Shown here: positions 34,116-43,844 of the stretch, piece by piece
How positions within the stretch are numbered: the stretch's first letter is position 1
Layout: every line of letters begins with the position of its first letter
NCBI RefSeq assembly: GCF_011752995.1
Contig: NZ_VWWL01000013.1
Span: forward strand, 124,001 to 188,000
Direction of reading: 5' to 3'
Length of the DNA: 64,000 nt
Origin: Burkholderia sp. Ax-1724
GTDB lineage: Bacteria; Pseudomonadota; Gammaproteobacteria; Burkholderiales; Burkholderiaceae
The notes under the pieces: generated by a model
Databases searched by the model: none
What the model was told of the DNA's origin: nothing
Seen by the model: the letters and a program-made list of their open reading frames with translations, nothing else
Translations under genes and position numbers: made by a program

Positions 34116-36230
34116 TCAAGGTCCATCGATAGATGCCGCATCCGGGTCGGCCAGCACCTGCTCCTGCTCCGGAAGCGGGAACGCCTCGATGAAATCCTCC
34201 GCCGCCATCGGCTTGCCGAGCAGGAAGCCCTGCAGGGCATCGCAGCCGAGCCCGGCCAGAAACGCCTGTTGCTCGACGGTTTCCACGCCCTCCGCGACGA
34301 TCTTCAGATTGAGCGTTTGCCCCAGCGCGATGATCGCCGAGACGATCGCGGCATCTTCCGTGTCATGCGTGAGATCGCGGACAAAGCCGCGGTCGATCTT
34401 GAGTTCGGCCGCGGGCAGGCGCTTCAGATACAGCAGGCTGGAATAGCCCGTGCCGAAATCGTCGATCGAAATCCGCACGCCCATCTTCCTCAATTGCATG
34501 AGGATCTCAAGACCCGTCTCCACATCGGACATCGCGGTCGATTCGGTAATTTCCAGCGTCAGGCAGCCGGGATCGAGCGCGTGGCGTGCGAGGGTATTGC
34601 GTACCGTCTCGAACAGCCCCGCGTGCCGGAACTGCAAGGCCGAGAGATTGACCGCGATCGACCAGTCCGTTCGACCCAGCCTGTGCCATTCGCTCAGTTG
34701 CCGGCAGGCTTCATCGAGAACCCAATCGCCGATTTGCACGATCAGCCCGGTTTTTTCGGCGACGGGAACGAACTGGCCCGGCGCAATCAACCCGCGCGTC
34801 GGGTGCATCCAGCGCACCAGCGTCTCGGCGCCGGTCACCTCGCCGCTCGCCGCATCGAATTTGGGCTGATAGTGGAGAATCAGCTCGCCTCGCGTGAGCG
34901 CCAGACGCAGGTCCTGCACGAGCTGCATCTGCGCCTCGACGTTGACGTTCATCGAGGCTTCGAAAAAGCAGTAGCGATTGCGCCCCAAGCCCTTCGCGTG
35001 ATACATCGCCGCATCCGCGTTGCTCAGGAGATCGTCCTGATGCTCGCCGTCGTCGGGATAGATGGCGATGCCGATACTGGTCGAGACCCTCAGTTCCTGG
35101 CCCTCGACCTCGAACGGTTCTTCGACCGCCCTGACGAGTTTTTCCGCAATGCTGGCCGCATCCGCGTGATCGCCGATACCGGCCAGCAGCACGAACTCGT
35201 CGCCGCCGACGCGCGCCGCCGTATCCTGCACGCGGATGTTGTCGCGAATGCGCTGCGCAAACGCGACGAGCAGCAGGTCGCCCACGTGATGGCCGAACGC
35301 GTCGTTGACCGGCTTGAAGCTGTCGAGGTCCATGAACAGCAGAGCAAAGCGGCGCTGGTCCCGGCCCGCCTGCTGAATCGCCTGTTCGAGGCGGTCGTGC
35401 AGCAGCACGCGATTCGGCAGCTTGGTCAGCGTATCGTGGAGCGCGAGATAAGTCAGTTCCTCGTTCGCTTCCGCCAGCGAGGTCGCCAGCACGGCGGTCT
35501 CGGCTTCCAACCGCAGGTCGAGCACCAGAATGATCAGCGTGATCGCGAGAATCGCCAACGTCGCGACGATGATGACGACGGCCAGCCAGCCCTTGTTCAT
35601 GCCGCCGTGCGCCGCGCCGCACAGGCTGCCGAGCGGGAACCGCGCGGCGGCCATGCCCGTGAAGTGCATGCCGACGATCGCGCCGCCCATGAGCAGCGCG
35701 GCGCCGGCCCGCAAATACCGGATTCTCGGGGTCTGGCGGCGCAGGTGAAAGGCAATCCAGAGCGCCACCGCGGACGCGAGCACCGCAATGACGAGGGATA
35801 GCGCGAACAGCAGCGGGTCGTACTCGATACCCGGCGACATGCGCATCGCCGCCATGCCCGTATAGTGCATGCCGGCGATGGCGATCCCGAGCAACAACGC
35901 GCCCACGCCCAGATGCAGGCGCGGCAGCGATGCATGGGAGACGAGCCGCAGCGCGAACGCCGACGCGGCGATGGCGATCAATAGCGACAAAACGGTGATC
36001 GCCGGATCGTAGCCGAGGGGAATCGGCAGGCTGAACGCCAGCATGCCGATGAAATGCATGGACCAGATGCCGACGCCCATGGCGCAGGCGCCGCCTGCCA
36101 GCCACCAGCGCGCGGCCCGGCCCCTGGCCGTTGCGATGCGCCGCGTCAGGTCGAGCGCCGTAAACGATGCGAGGCTCGCCACCAGCAACGAGCAAACGAC
36201 GAGTAGCGGGTCGTAGGTGCCGGCTAGCAT
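34116..36230 (-). CDS. MHYT-GGDEF-EAL cyclic-di-GMP enzyme
   Basis: A membrane-bound signalling protein of 704 residues. The N-terminal MHYT sensor has about seven helices with repeated MHFIGM, MHYTGM and MHFTGM motifs (residues about 10-235) and may sense gases or copper. A GGDEF diguanylate cyclase domain (about 260-425) has an intact active site RVGGDEFVLL. The C-terminal EAL phosphodiesterase domain (about 440-695) has ETLVRW in place of EALVRW, keeping the catalytic Glu, and DDFGTGYSSLLYLKRLP intact. Both activities are therefore possible. An ATG at 36230 is used; an in-frame TTG three bases earlier is the alternative. Confidence 0.92.
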   Translation of the reverse strand: MLAGTYDPLLVVCSLLVASLASFTALDLTRRIATARGRAARWWLAGGACAMGVGIWSMHFIGMLAFSLPIPLGYDPAITVLSLLIAIAASAFALRLVSHASLPRLHLGVGALLLGIAIAGMHYTGMAAMRMSPGIEYDPLLFALSLVIAVLASAVALWIAFHLRRQTPRIRYLRAGAALLMGGAIVGMHFTGMAAARFPLGSLCGAAHGGMNKGWLAVVIIVATLAILAITLIILVLDLRLEAETAVLATSLAEANEELTYLALHDTLTKLPNRVLLHDRLEQAIQQAGRDQRRFALLFMDLDSFKPVNDAFGHHVGDLLLVAFAQRIRDNIRVQDTAARVGGDEFVLLAGIGDHADAASIAEKLVRAVEEPFEVEGQELRVSTSIGIAIYPDDGEHQDDLLSNADAAMYHAKGLGRNRYCFFEASMNVNVEAQMQLVQDLRLALTRGELILHYQPKFDAASGEVTGAETLVRWMHPTRGLIAPGQFVPVAEKTGLIVQIGDWVLDEACRQLSEWHRLGRTDWSIAVNLSALQFRHAGLFETVRNTLARHALDPGCLTLEITESTAMSDVETGLEILMQLRKMGVRISIDDFGTGYSSLLYLKRLPAAELKIDRGFVRDLTHDTEDAAIVSAIIALGQTLNLKIVAEGVETVEQQAFLAGLGCDALQGFLLGKPMAAEDFIEAFPLPEQEQVLADPDAASIDGP

Positions 36231-37051
36231 CAACGGCTGACCTCTTCTTCTCCATGCTTTTTCCGCGCTGAATCTGTATTGAGTTCGCGCCGGGGTTTGC
36301 CTTGAAAGTTGCCTTGACGGTTGCCCTAGAGCCCGACGCGAATACGCCGTGCTTGCGTCTCGTGGGTCTCGTGCGTCGAGCCTGTTCCGGCCGCCCGCGG
36401 TAACGCACCGGCCCGAGGTACGGCCATGTCCGGGGTTTCGCCTGTCAAACGCTGCTGCTCAGCCATTCATGTCATCCCCATTACGTGGTCCAGATGGGCC
36501 GCCGATTGTGCGGACAACGCGCTTTGGCGCCGCCGTTCGACGACGATCCCCGCTCAGGCTGCCAAAGCCGCCCCCGACAGTATCGAGGCGAAGGCGATTA
36601 TCCGTCGTTCCGTGGATTGAATGGTTATTTTCGCTTTTTTGTATGGCTGGCTGATTAACAACCCGGATTACAGACGGTGAACAGATCAACCGTCGCTCGC
36701 AACGCCACGTTTGTTTCGCGCGTTGGCATTGGCGTTGGCGTGCCGGAAATTCCAGGCGGAGAATTCAGGCGAAGGAAACCCTCTGATTAGCAGGATAGGT
36801 TCGGCAAACCGTTTCGGATAGCATCCGTTCCTGCATACAGGCTAACCGCATCGCGGGCGATGCGGGAAACCCGACCGGTAAGCCACAAAAAACGGCATCG
36901 CTAGAGACCTGAGAGAACCCGACAGGAGCCCAGAAAACGCGTGTAAAAGCGGCGGGCTCTGCGCGGCGAATGCCGCTTGACAAGGCTGACTCGCGGATAT
37001 TGCGGGTAGGGCTTGCCGGCGGCTACTTTTTCCGCGCGAGGAGAACCGCCC
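36231..37051. other. 820-bp gap without a supported gene
   Basis: No reading frame here looks coding on either strand. A perfect 8-bp hairpin (CCGCATCG 36846-36853, CGATGCGG 36858-36865) exists but lacks a T-tract. The segment lies between two minus-strand genes and should contain the promoter of the MHYT-GGDEF-EAL gene. Confidence 0.35.
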
Positions 37052-37654
37052 TTACCTTTCGTGCGCCTGTGCGATGCTGCTCGAGAGATGCTTGAGCCAT
37101 AAGCTCATCAAGCCCGCCCGGCCCCGCACGCCGTATTTGCGAAAGATTCCGGTGATATAGGAATGCGTGGTCGAGGCAGCAAGGCCCAGCCGCTCGGCGA
37201 TCTGTTTCTCCGACGCCTCGGTCAGCAGCAGGTCGAGCACCTTGCGTTCATGCGGCGCAAGAAGCGACAACAGCGCCAGGGGGGAAGCGTCCCGGCGACG
37301 CAGCTCGGTCACGTCGCGAGCTACCCCGACGCGCAGGCGCTCGTGCTCCAGCCAGCGCGCCGACCACGTGACGTAGACATCGCGTCCGTCCTTGTGTCGA
37401 TAACGGTTTTCAAAACCGACCCGCTTGCGGCCGGCCAGCACCTCTCGCGCCTCTCTGAGTGTGGCGTCCTGATCGGCTGGCACCACGAAGTCGATGATGA
37501 ACTGATCGACGAAATCGCCCGGTACGTAGCCAAATATATCCTCGCACACCGGACTGACATGCAGGATGCGCCCCCGCTCGTTCACGAGGAAAATCGCGTC
37601 AGGCGAACCCGCTGCAGAAGTGGTGACGAGGTCGTCGAAGAGTTCGCTTTTCAT
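37052..37654 (-). CDS. PAS-LuxR transcriptional regulator
   Basis: A 200-residue regulator with an N-terminal PAS domain (about residues 10-125; SPDAIFLVNERGRILHVSP is the PAS core and ENRYRHKDGRDVYVTWSARW its C-cap). A C-terminal LuxR-type HTH (about 135-195) contains LAPHERKVLDLLLTEASEKQ. It lacks a receiver domain, so the PAS domain is the likely sensor of a small ligand or redox state. The ATG at 37654 leaves a sensible PAS start; a longer in-frame start at 37696 has no better support. It stands alone. Confidence 0.85.
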   Translation of the reverse strand: MKSELFDDLVTTSAAGSPDAIFLVNERGRILHVSPVCEDIFGYVPGDFVDQFIIDFVVPADQDATLREAREVLAGRKRVGFENRYRHKDGRDVYVTWSARWLEHERLRVGVARDVTELRRRDASPLALLSLLAPHERKVLDLLLTEASEKQIAERLGLAASTTHSYITGIFRKYGVRGRAGLMSLWLKHLSSSIAQAHER

Positions 37655-37924
37655 AGCCGTGTACAGACTTCCCTTGCATCGCGCTTGTGGAATCACCTCG
37701 CTGGTGCGTGGTTGATAAAAACCGACTGGGCTGGCGCCACAGCGTAACGCGATACAAATACACGGTCAATTCGACTTGCCGGATAGGCGGAATCACCATA
37801 CCACTGCGGTAAAAATGTCTGACGATTGAATTTCATCATCTTGACAAATACCCGCTTGCCCCCGGACGATGCCGCCATACCGGTCGTCAGGTGGCACGCC
37901 GCCACGGCAAGGCCGGCTGAGCCG

Positions 37925-39205
37925 TTACATCGCCTGGTGCAGAACGCCTTGCACCACGCCGGCTGCGATGCAGAAGACAACGACCGCGAGCGGCGGCACT
38001 TTCCATCGAGTCAGAAGACAGAACCCGATGCATGCCGTGGCGAAATCGGCCTGGGTGCGAACCGCGCTCGTCCATACCGGTAAGTAAAGTGCGGCGGCCA
38101 GCAGACCGACGACGGCGGCATTGACACCCGCGAGCGCTGCCGACATTGCCGGACGGGCACGCAGCGCCTGCCACCACGGCAACGCCGCAAGGACCAGCAG
38201 CAGGCCCGGCAGAAAGATACCCAAAGTCGCCAGCAGCGCGCCGCTCCAGTGCCTGGGCGGCGCGGCCATCATCCAGCCAAGGAAGGCCGCAAAGGTGAAT
38301 AGCGGACCCGGCACAGCCTGGGCCGCACCATATCCGGCAAGAAAGTCGCCCGGCGCGATCCACCCTGTCGAAACCGTCTCATGCTGCAGCAGCGGAAGCA
38401 CCACGTGTCCACCGCCGAAGACCAGCGCGCCCGAGCGGTAGAACGCCTCGAATACGCGTACGCCCTGCGCGGCTCCGGGCACATTCAGCATCGGCAGTCC
38501 GAACAGCAGGACACCAAACGCGATCAATGCGGCAAGACCCGCCCTTCGAGATACATGGAATTCGCCCGGGTGCCGCGTCATGTTACGCGCCGCTTGCACG
38601 TCCCCGGTTCGGCACAGTGCAAGGCCAAGCAAGGCACCCATGCCGATTACCGCGAGTTGCGCGTAAGCGGTGGACAGAAGGCTCAGCAGCACCACGCTGG
38701 CCAGCGCGATCGCCGCGCGACGCAGATCGGGACACAGGCGCCGCGCCATATCCCAGACGGCCTGGGCCACCACGGCAACCGCCACCAGTTTCAGGCCGTG
38801 AATCACCCCCGTGCCGACCCGGCCGCCCAGATTCGGCGCGATGGTCGCAAAGGCCAGCATCGCGAACACCGACGGCAGCGTGAAGCCGCACCAGGCGGCG
38901 AGACCGCCGGCCCACCCGGCCCGCAGCAGCCCGATCGAAAAGCCCGCCTGACTGCTCGCCGGTCCAGGCAGAAACTGGCAAAGCCCCACCAGATCGGTGA
39001 AAGTCTCGTCGTCCAGCCAGCGGCGTCGCTCGACGAACTCGCGGCGAAAGTAGCCGATGTGGGCAATCGGGCCACCGAAGCTCGTCAGCCCAAGCTTCAG
39101 AAAGACCGTGAAAACTTCAAAGGCGCGGCCCAGCCGGGTGGCGCGCGACGGCGACATTTCAGCGTCCATGGCGGTGCGGGTTCGAGCGATCTCGGTGCGA
39201 GGCAT
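37925..39205 (-). CDS. chrA: Chromate transporter ChrA
   Basis: A long-chain CHR-family efflux protein (up to 426 residues) expelling chromate. Two homologous membrane halves are visible. The first contains TSFGGPIAHIGYF and LCQFLPGPASSQAGF; the second contains FGGGHVVLPLLQHE and AQAVPGPLFTFAAFLGW. The start is uncertain: ATG at 39205 (used), 39169 or 39157 all precede the first domain, and none has a good ribosome site. No chrB regulator is adjacent; the flanking LysR gene upstream on the same strand may or may not control it. Confidence 0.88.
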   Translation of the reverse strand: MPRTEIARTRTAMDAEMSPSRATRLGRAFEVFTVFLKLGLTSFGGPIAHIGYFRREFVERRRWLDDETFTDLVGLCQFLPGPASSQAGFSIGLLRAGWAGGLAAWCGFTLPSVFAMLAFATIAPNLGGRVGTGVIHGLKLVAVAVVAQAVWDMARRLCPDLRRAAIALASVVLLSLLSTAYAQLAVIGMGALLGLALCRTGDVQAARNMTRHPGEFHVSRRAGLAALIAFGVLLFGLPMLNVPGAAQGVRVFEAFYRSGALVFGGGHVVLPLLQHETVSTGWIAPGDFLAGYGAAQAVPGPLFTFAAFLGWMMAAPPRHWSGALLATLGIFLPGLLLVLAALPWWQALRARPAMSAALAGVNAAVVGLLAAALYLPVWTSAVRTQADFATACIGFCLLTRWKVPPLAVVVFCIAAGVVQGVLHQAM

Positions 39206-39290
39206 GAGTGGGTGAGAGAGTCATCGTCGCCATGACCTGCTCCATGGGTATGCGGGCGAAAAAACCGCAGCACGGAAAGGTGCGCGCGCT

Positions 39291-40184
39291 TCAACCACGG
39301 TAGCGAAGCGCATCGGCGATCACGGCAAACGCCGGCGATGTTTGCCGTCGACTCGCATAGTAAAGATGATAGCCGGGCAGCGTCGGACACCATGCGTCGA
39401 GCACGCTCGCGAGCCGCCCCTCGGCCAGATACGGAGCAGCCAGATCATGGGGCACGTAGGCAAGTCCGTATCCTTCCAGCGCGGCGTCAAGCATTTGCGG
39501 TGTCGTATTGAAGATGAATTGACCACTGACGTTCACGTGCAATGCTTCGCGCTTCCTTGCGAATTCCCAGGCATACAATCCGCCGCGCGTCGGAAGACGA
39601 AGATTGATGCAGTGATGAGCCGCCAGATCATGCGGTGTGACCGGCGGCCGATTCGACATCAGATAGTCAGGTGAACCAACGACTGCCATTTTGAAGTCGG
39701 GACCGATACGTAGGGCAATCATGTCCTGTGCGATCAGATCGCCGCTCCGCACACCCGCGTCGAACCGCTCCGCCACGATATCGACCATCGCGTAGTTGAT
39801 GTTGATTTCCACCGAGATGTCGGGATAGCTGAGCAACACCTCCTTCAACCTGGGCCAGAGAATGGTATCGGCCGCGTGATCGTGAGCCGAAATGCGGATC
39901 AACCCTGCCGGCTTTCCCCGCAGCGCGCTCAGCGACATCAGTTCCGCCTCGATCCCCTCGTAGTAGGGTCCGACGTTCGACAACAAGCGCTCACCTGCTT
40001 CGGTGGGCGAAACGCCCCGGGTGGTCCGGGTCAGCAATCGCAAGCCTATTTTCTCTTCCAGACCGCGCATCGAATGACTCAGCGCGGATTGCGATACGCC
40101 GAGTTGAGCCGCCGCGCGAGTGAAACTGCGCTCGCGCGCGACGACAAAAAACGCCCGCAGGACATTCAGATCAACGTTCGTCAT
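39291..40184 (-). CDS. LysR-family regulator
   Basis: A 297-residue LysR-type protein: HTH in residues 1-62 (VDLNVLRAFFVVARERSFTR and SQSALSHSMRGLEEKIG) and an effector domain from about 88 of the CrgA/DsdC-like subgroup, ending ADALRYRG. It is divergent from the cupin-tautomerase pair, with 130 bp between starts, and so is probably their regulator. It is also 85 bp upstream of chrA on the same strand. The ATG at 40184 starts directly at the HTH. Confidence 0.9.
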   Translation of the reverse strand: MTNVDLNVLRAFFVVARERSFTRAAAQLGVSQSALSHSMRGLEEKIGLRLLTRTTRGVSPTEAGERLLSNVGPYYEGIEAELMSLSALRGKPAGLIRISAHDHAADTILWPRLKEVLLSYPDISVEININYAMVDIVAERFDAGVRSGDLIAQDMIALRIGPDFKMAVVGSPDYLMSNRPPVTPHDLAAHHCINLRLPTRGGLYAWEFARKREALHVNVSGQFIFNTTPQMLDAALEGYGLAYVPHDLAAPYLAEGRLASVLDAWCPTLPGYHLYYASRRQTSPAFAVIADALRYRG

Positions 40185-40315
40185 GATGAATTTGGCTCAT
40201 ATCCGTTTGCCAAGTCTAGCAGCTACCGGATGAATCACACGATCAGTACAGTGCCTCCATCAGCCACGTAGCGCATCCGGCTGGCATGAGCAAACCTCGA
40301 AACGGGAAGCGAAAA

Positions 40316-40732
40316 ATGGAAATCGAAGTCAAGCGTTGCGGGAGCGTTCCTTCCGCCAGGGGCCCGGCCGACTGGTTCACGGGCAGCGTTCGCGTGGACA
40401 TGCTGTTTCCACCCCACGAGCCGGCTCGTGCCTCCGGTGGCAGCGTGACGTTCGAACCGGGTGCACGTACTGCGTGGCATGAGCACCCGCTCGGTCAGAC
40501 GCTGATCGTCACTGCGGGCTGCGGCTTTGTGCAGCGTTGGGGTGGTTCGCTCGAAACGATACGTCCGGGCGACGTGGTCTGGATTCCCGCGGGCGTCAAG
40601 CATTGGCACGGGGCTTGTGCCGATACGTCGATAACGCATATCGCCATCCAGGAAGCGCTCGACGGCAAGGTCGTCGACTGGCTCGAACAGGTCAGCGACG
40701 ATCAGTATCCTAGTTCCGCCGGTTCACGCTAA
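40316..40732 (+). CDS. Small cupin-domain protein
   Basis: A 138-residue single-domain cupin similar to quercetin-dioxygenase-like or (R)-mandelonitrile-lyase-like small cupins. Motif 1 is AWHEHPLGQTLIVTAGCG, with the usual Glu ligand replaced by Gln. Motif 2 is PGDVVWIPAGVKHWHGA. A metal-dependent enzyme or detoxifying function is likely, but the substrate is unknown. The ATG at 40316 is favoured by GGGAAG five bases upstream; an ATG at 40286 lacks a site. It is 12 bp ahead of a tautomerase gene and divergent from a LysR gene, a combination common in Burkholderia. Confidence 0.82.
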   Translation: MEIEVKRCGSVPSARGPADWFTGSVRVDMLFPPHEPARASGGSVTFEPGARTAWHEHPLGQTLIVTAGCGFVQRWGGSLETIRPGDVVWIPAGVKHWHGACADTSITHIAIQEALDGKVVDWLEQVSDDQYPSSAGSR

Positions 40733-40744
40733 CGGGAGCCAACG

Positions 40745-40981
40745 ATGCCGCACGTCATCGTCAAGTTATGGCCGGGCAAGTCGGAGCAGCAGAAGCAGCA
40801 GCTATCCGATGAAATCACGAAGGCCGTGACCCGCATCCTTGGGTATGGAAAGGAGTCCGTTTCCGTGGGTATCGAGGTGGTGCAGCCCTCGGCCTGGGTC
40901 AGGGACGTCTATCATCCTGACATTCGCGATAAGTGGGACACGCTTTACCAACAGCCGGGGTATGACCCGTCGAGTTTATAG
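40745..40981 (+). CDS. 4-oxalocrotonate tautomerase-family protein
   Basis: A 78-residue tautomerase-superfamily protein. Pro follows the initiator Met (MPHVIVKLWPGKSEQQK), giving the N-terminal Pro that acts as catalytic base in this family. The short beta-alpha-beta fold matches 4-OT/PptA types. It is translated 12 bp after the cupin gene, so they probably act on the same small metabolite. Its reaction is not identifiable from sequence. Confidence 0.85.
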   Translation: MPHVIVKLWPGKSEQQKQQLSDEITKAVTRILGYGKESVSVGIEVVQPSAWVRDVYHPDIRDKWDTLYQQPGYDPSSL

Positions 40982-41085
40982 CTCGGGGAGGATCTAGGCA
41001 GGTCTGCATTGCGTCGTCTTTGTCATGCTTATGCCTGCTCATGCCGAGCCGATTATCCAGAGTGCCTGACACTCTCCAGATCGGC

Positions 41086-41289
41086 TCAGGGCGTCACGTG
41101 CTTCGCTGCCGGTATTCCGGTGTGCGCAACATCCGCAAGATAGTCCTGATGCCATGCCGCGATGACGGCGCGTGCGTGAGCGAGCGTCGTGACATCGTGC
41201 CGATTGGCGGCGTGCGCGGCCAGCCGCTGAGTCGTCCTGGCCGTATCTACGCCGACCGCGGTTACGATCATGCTCTGCTGCTCTGGCAT
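41086..41289 (-). CDS. Doubtful small ORF after the porin gene
   Basis: A 67-residue reading frame starts 7 bp after the porin stop codon. It has a balanced composition (VTAVGVDTARTTQRLAAHAA, then a WHQDYL segment) but no recognised domain and no good ribosome site. It may be the end of a decayed gene or chance. The 315-bp gap between the tautomerase and porin genes otherwise shows nothing. Confidence 0.25.
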   Translation of the reverse strand: MPEQQSMIVTAVGVDTARTTQRLAAHAANRHDVTTLAHARAVIAAWHQDYLADVAHTGIPAAKHVTP

Positions 41290-41296
41290 TCAAGCG

Positions 41297-42346
41297 CTAG
41301 AATCGGTGGCGGATACCGATTCGCGCACCAGTCTGGACATCGGATCCAGAGGGCGACCCGAGTGCGGCCTGAACCTGCGCGCCAAACGCATGATCGTGCG
41401 CCAATGCCGCGATAACGTAGACGTCTGTGCTCTTCGACAAGCTGTAGTCCGAGACGAGTGTCAGTTGATTTGCGCTTCCCAGTCCATTGTTGCGCTTCTG
41501 AAACTGAGCGCCGCCGCCGAGCATAAGTGCTGGCGTCAGTCGATAGGTCATACCCGCTTCGGCAGTCGTTGCCCGGGCCTGATCGCCGCCAGTCAAACGA
41601 ACATCGGTCAACATCGCAAACATCTTCGCCGCGCCGATCTCGTACGATGCGCCACCCGCAAACTCACGTGAGTTGCCGCCTGTTTTGACATCGTGTTGAC
41701 CGAAATAGGCAAGTGATGCACTGAATGAGCCTTGCCGATAGTTGACGATATAAGCCTGGGAACTGCTTGCGGCAATCGACCCTGGCGTATTGCCGAATCC
41801 GAACATTGCGCCCGCAGAGAAACCGGCGACAACCGGAGACATGTATTTGACAGCGTTGTTCACTTGATCGCCCCATACGCGATTGTCCAAGCTGTAGCCG
41901 CCAGCCGCGTAAGCGGGAAGACTCCACGCTAGCAGACCGGCTGGAGTATTCGCACCGATCGCATACGCAAACATTTGATCACCGATGAAGTCGAATTGAC
42001 GACCCAGCGTCAACGTACCCCATGGTCCTGCGCCACCGACATAGGCTTGTCTTCCGAATTCCAGACCGCCCTGTCCCAACGCACCGTTTGAAAGCTGAAA
42101 GCCATTCTCGAGCACAAAAATGATTTTTTCCTGGTCGCCTAAATCCTCTGCTCCCCGTAGGCCCCAGCGGTCGCCTTGCGCCGAGCCAGACGTGAACTGC
42201 AGATCCGCACCATGCGTCTTGCCACTCTCGACGTTATTGGTATAGGTGATGCCAGCATCCATCAGGCCATACAACGTAACGGATGACTGCCCATAAGATG
42301 AGGCAACCCATAGCATCGAGCACAATGCCAAGAGTACATTTTTCAA
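41297..42346 (-). CDS. Gram-negative trimeric porin (Porin_4 type)
   Basis: A 349-residue outer-membrane general porin of the Burkholderia OmpC-like kind. Its signal peptide is KNVLLALCSMLWVASSYGQ, the first strand SSVTLYGLMDAGITYTNN, an LGNRFDFIGDQ-like gating region follows, and the C-terminus is the barrel-assembly signal RIGIRHRF. The TTG at 42346 is chosen as start because AGGAGA lies 6 bp upstream; the frame remains open to another TTG at 42379. It lies 120 bp after the MFS gene on the same strand, so it probably admits the substrate of that transporter. Confidence 0.9.
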   Translation of the reverse strand: MKNVLLALCSMLWVASSYGQSSVTLYGLMDAGITYTNNVESGKTHGADLQFTSGSAQGDRWGLRGAEDLGDQEKIIFVLENGFQLSNGALGQGGLEFGRQAYVGGAGPWGTLTLGRQFDFIGDQMFAYAIGANTPAGLLAWSLPAYAAGGYSLDNRVWGDQVNNAVKYMSPVVAGFSAGAMFGFGNTPGSIAASSSQAYIVNYRQGSFSASLAYFGQHDVKTGGNSREFAGGASYEIGAAKMFAMLTDVRLTGGDQARATTAEAGMTYRLTPALMLGGGAQFQKRNNGLGSANQLTLVSDYSLSKSTDVYVIAALAHDHAFGAQVQAALGSPSGSDVQTGARIGIRHRF

Positions 42347-42466
42347 TTTTATCTCCTGATTTATATATATTTTATTCAATCAATGAATGCGCCTACCCGC
42401 TTGATATTTAATATCATCAAGCCGCTTGCTTCATCTAATTGAGAGGAACGAACGACTAATTCACCA

Positions 42467-43798
42467 CTACTCTGGGCTCACGGCCGCAGGATCTTCAGAT
42501 CTTTTGAACAGTATTGCAATTGCTGAAATGAGACCCAGAACCGAGACAATAGAGACAAACAATCCAGGCGCTGCACTATTCCCTGTGATTCTGGTCAATA
42601 ACGAAGTCAGAAGTGGCGTAAATCCTCCTAGCAGCGCCGCTGCAATGTTGTAGGAGATAGCCAGGCCACTAAATCTCAGTCTGGTGGGAAACAACTCGGA
42701 CGCGAGTACCCCGAAGGTGCCAGAGATCAACGAGCAGGCGGTCGCAGCCAGACAGAACGCGACATACGGATCTATCGCTTTAGAAGCGATTGACGTATAG
42801 AACGGATAGCTACCCAGAGCAATCAACGCCGCGCCTGCAATATAAATCGTCGTCTTTCGGATGATATCGCTTAGATATCCTACCAGGACAATCGCGACAG
42901 ACATGATGGCAACGGAGAACATCACAAGCGAGCTTGCGGCTTGTGCCGAATAGGACGCCACCTGAGTCAGATAGGGAACCATAGCCACGTTGAGCACTGC
43001 GATGAGTGCCTGATTCAGGCCTACGATACCGATTCCCATCAGAATCTGCGGAAGGTGTGCCTGAACGACTTCGAGCGCAGGTACCTTGGCCCGTTTTTTC
43101 TCCTTAACGGACAGAAAAAGCTCCGTCTCGCGCAAGCTCCTCCTCATCAATGCGCCAATGGCGCCGAGCACGCCACCGATCAGGAACGCTATTCTCCAGC
43201 CTATCGACAACATATCGGGCTCGGTCAACGTCGCATGGAGCACAATGCTGACGATCGCGGCAACCAGACTTCCTGTATTCACGCATGCGAACATGAGGCC
43301 GCACGCGAGCCCACTTTTCCCTGGCGCAGTCTCAACGACGTAAGCGATGGCACCGGGTAGCTCCCCCCCAATACATGCACCTTGCAGAAAACGCAGGACC
43401 ACGAATGCGGCACTCGCCGATGCCCCAACAATTGCATAGGTGGGCATAAAAGCCATTCCGGCGGTAGTGACCGTCATCGTCACCAGCGAAAGCTGAAACG
43501 CCGAGCGACGACCGAACTTGTCTCCGATATGGCTCAGGACCAACCCGCCCAGCGGTCGAGCCATGTAACCCACAGCAAATGTGGCGAAGGTTGCAATCAT
43601 CGAGACGACGACGCTGCCGGAAGGAAAGAAAGACCTGGCGATATACGGCGCAAAAATGCCGTACACGATGAAGTCATAGAACTCCAGTCCTCCGCCGACG
43701 CTAGCGATGAAGATTGTGCGCCATTCGACGGACTTTCCCGACGTGTGCTGTGAGCTGCTCGAAATATCTGGCATATTTGCCGCGTTGCCCAGATTCAT
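42467..43798 (-). CDS. MFS metabolite:proton symporter (MHS-like)
   Basis: A 443-residue inner-membrane permease of the major facilitator superfamily with 12 helices. It resembles the MHS group (KgtP/ProP relatives). Motif A is visible after helix 2 (LSHIGDKFGRRSAF), and the early GGGLEFYDFIVYGIFAPYIA is typical of that group, as is FLQGACIGGELPGAIAYV. AGGAGGG precedes the ATG at 43798. It lies 46 bp after the DJ-1/PfpI gene and before the porin gene, on one strand. The three look like a catabolic uptake unit. Substrate unknown, probably a small organic acid or nitrile-like compound. Confidence 0.87.
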   Translation of the reverse strand: MNLGNAANMPDISSSSQHTSGKSVEWRTIFIASVGGGLEFYDFIVYGIFAPYIARSFFPSGSVVVSMIATFATFAVGYMARPLGGLVLSHIGDKFGRRSAFQLSLVTMTVTTAGMAFMPTYAIVGASASAAFVVLRFLQGACIGGELPGAIAYVVETAPGKSGLACGLMFACVNTGSLVAAIVSIVLHATLTEPDMLSIGWRIAFLIGGVLGAIGALMRRSLRETELFLSVKEKKRAKVPALEVVQAHLPQILMGIGIVGLNQALIAVLNVAMVPYLTQVASYSAQAASSLVMFSVAIMSVAIVLVGYLSDIIRKTTIYIAGAALIALGSYPFYTSIASKAIDPYVAFCLAATACSLISGTFGVLASELFPTRLRFSGLAISYNIAAALLGGFTPLLTSLLTRITGNSAAPGLFVSIVSVLGLISAIAILFKRSEDPAAVSPE

Positions 43799-43844
43799 GG
43801 TGTCCCTCCTCTTCATTGCCTGTCACTCGGTACGTCTCTGCGAT

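Noticed and set aside
33109..36230. ParA and the c-di-GMP gene as a chemosensory-array positioning operon
   Set aside because: They share a strand, but 240 bp with repeats lie between them and no chemotaxis gene is present, so joint function is only speculation.
36459..36983. Two short minus-strand frames in the gap before the MHYT gene
   Set aside because: No ribosome site, domain or codon bias; they read like random high-GC sequence.
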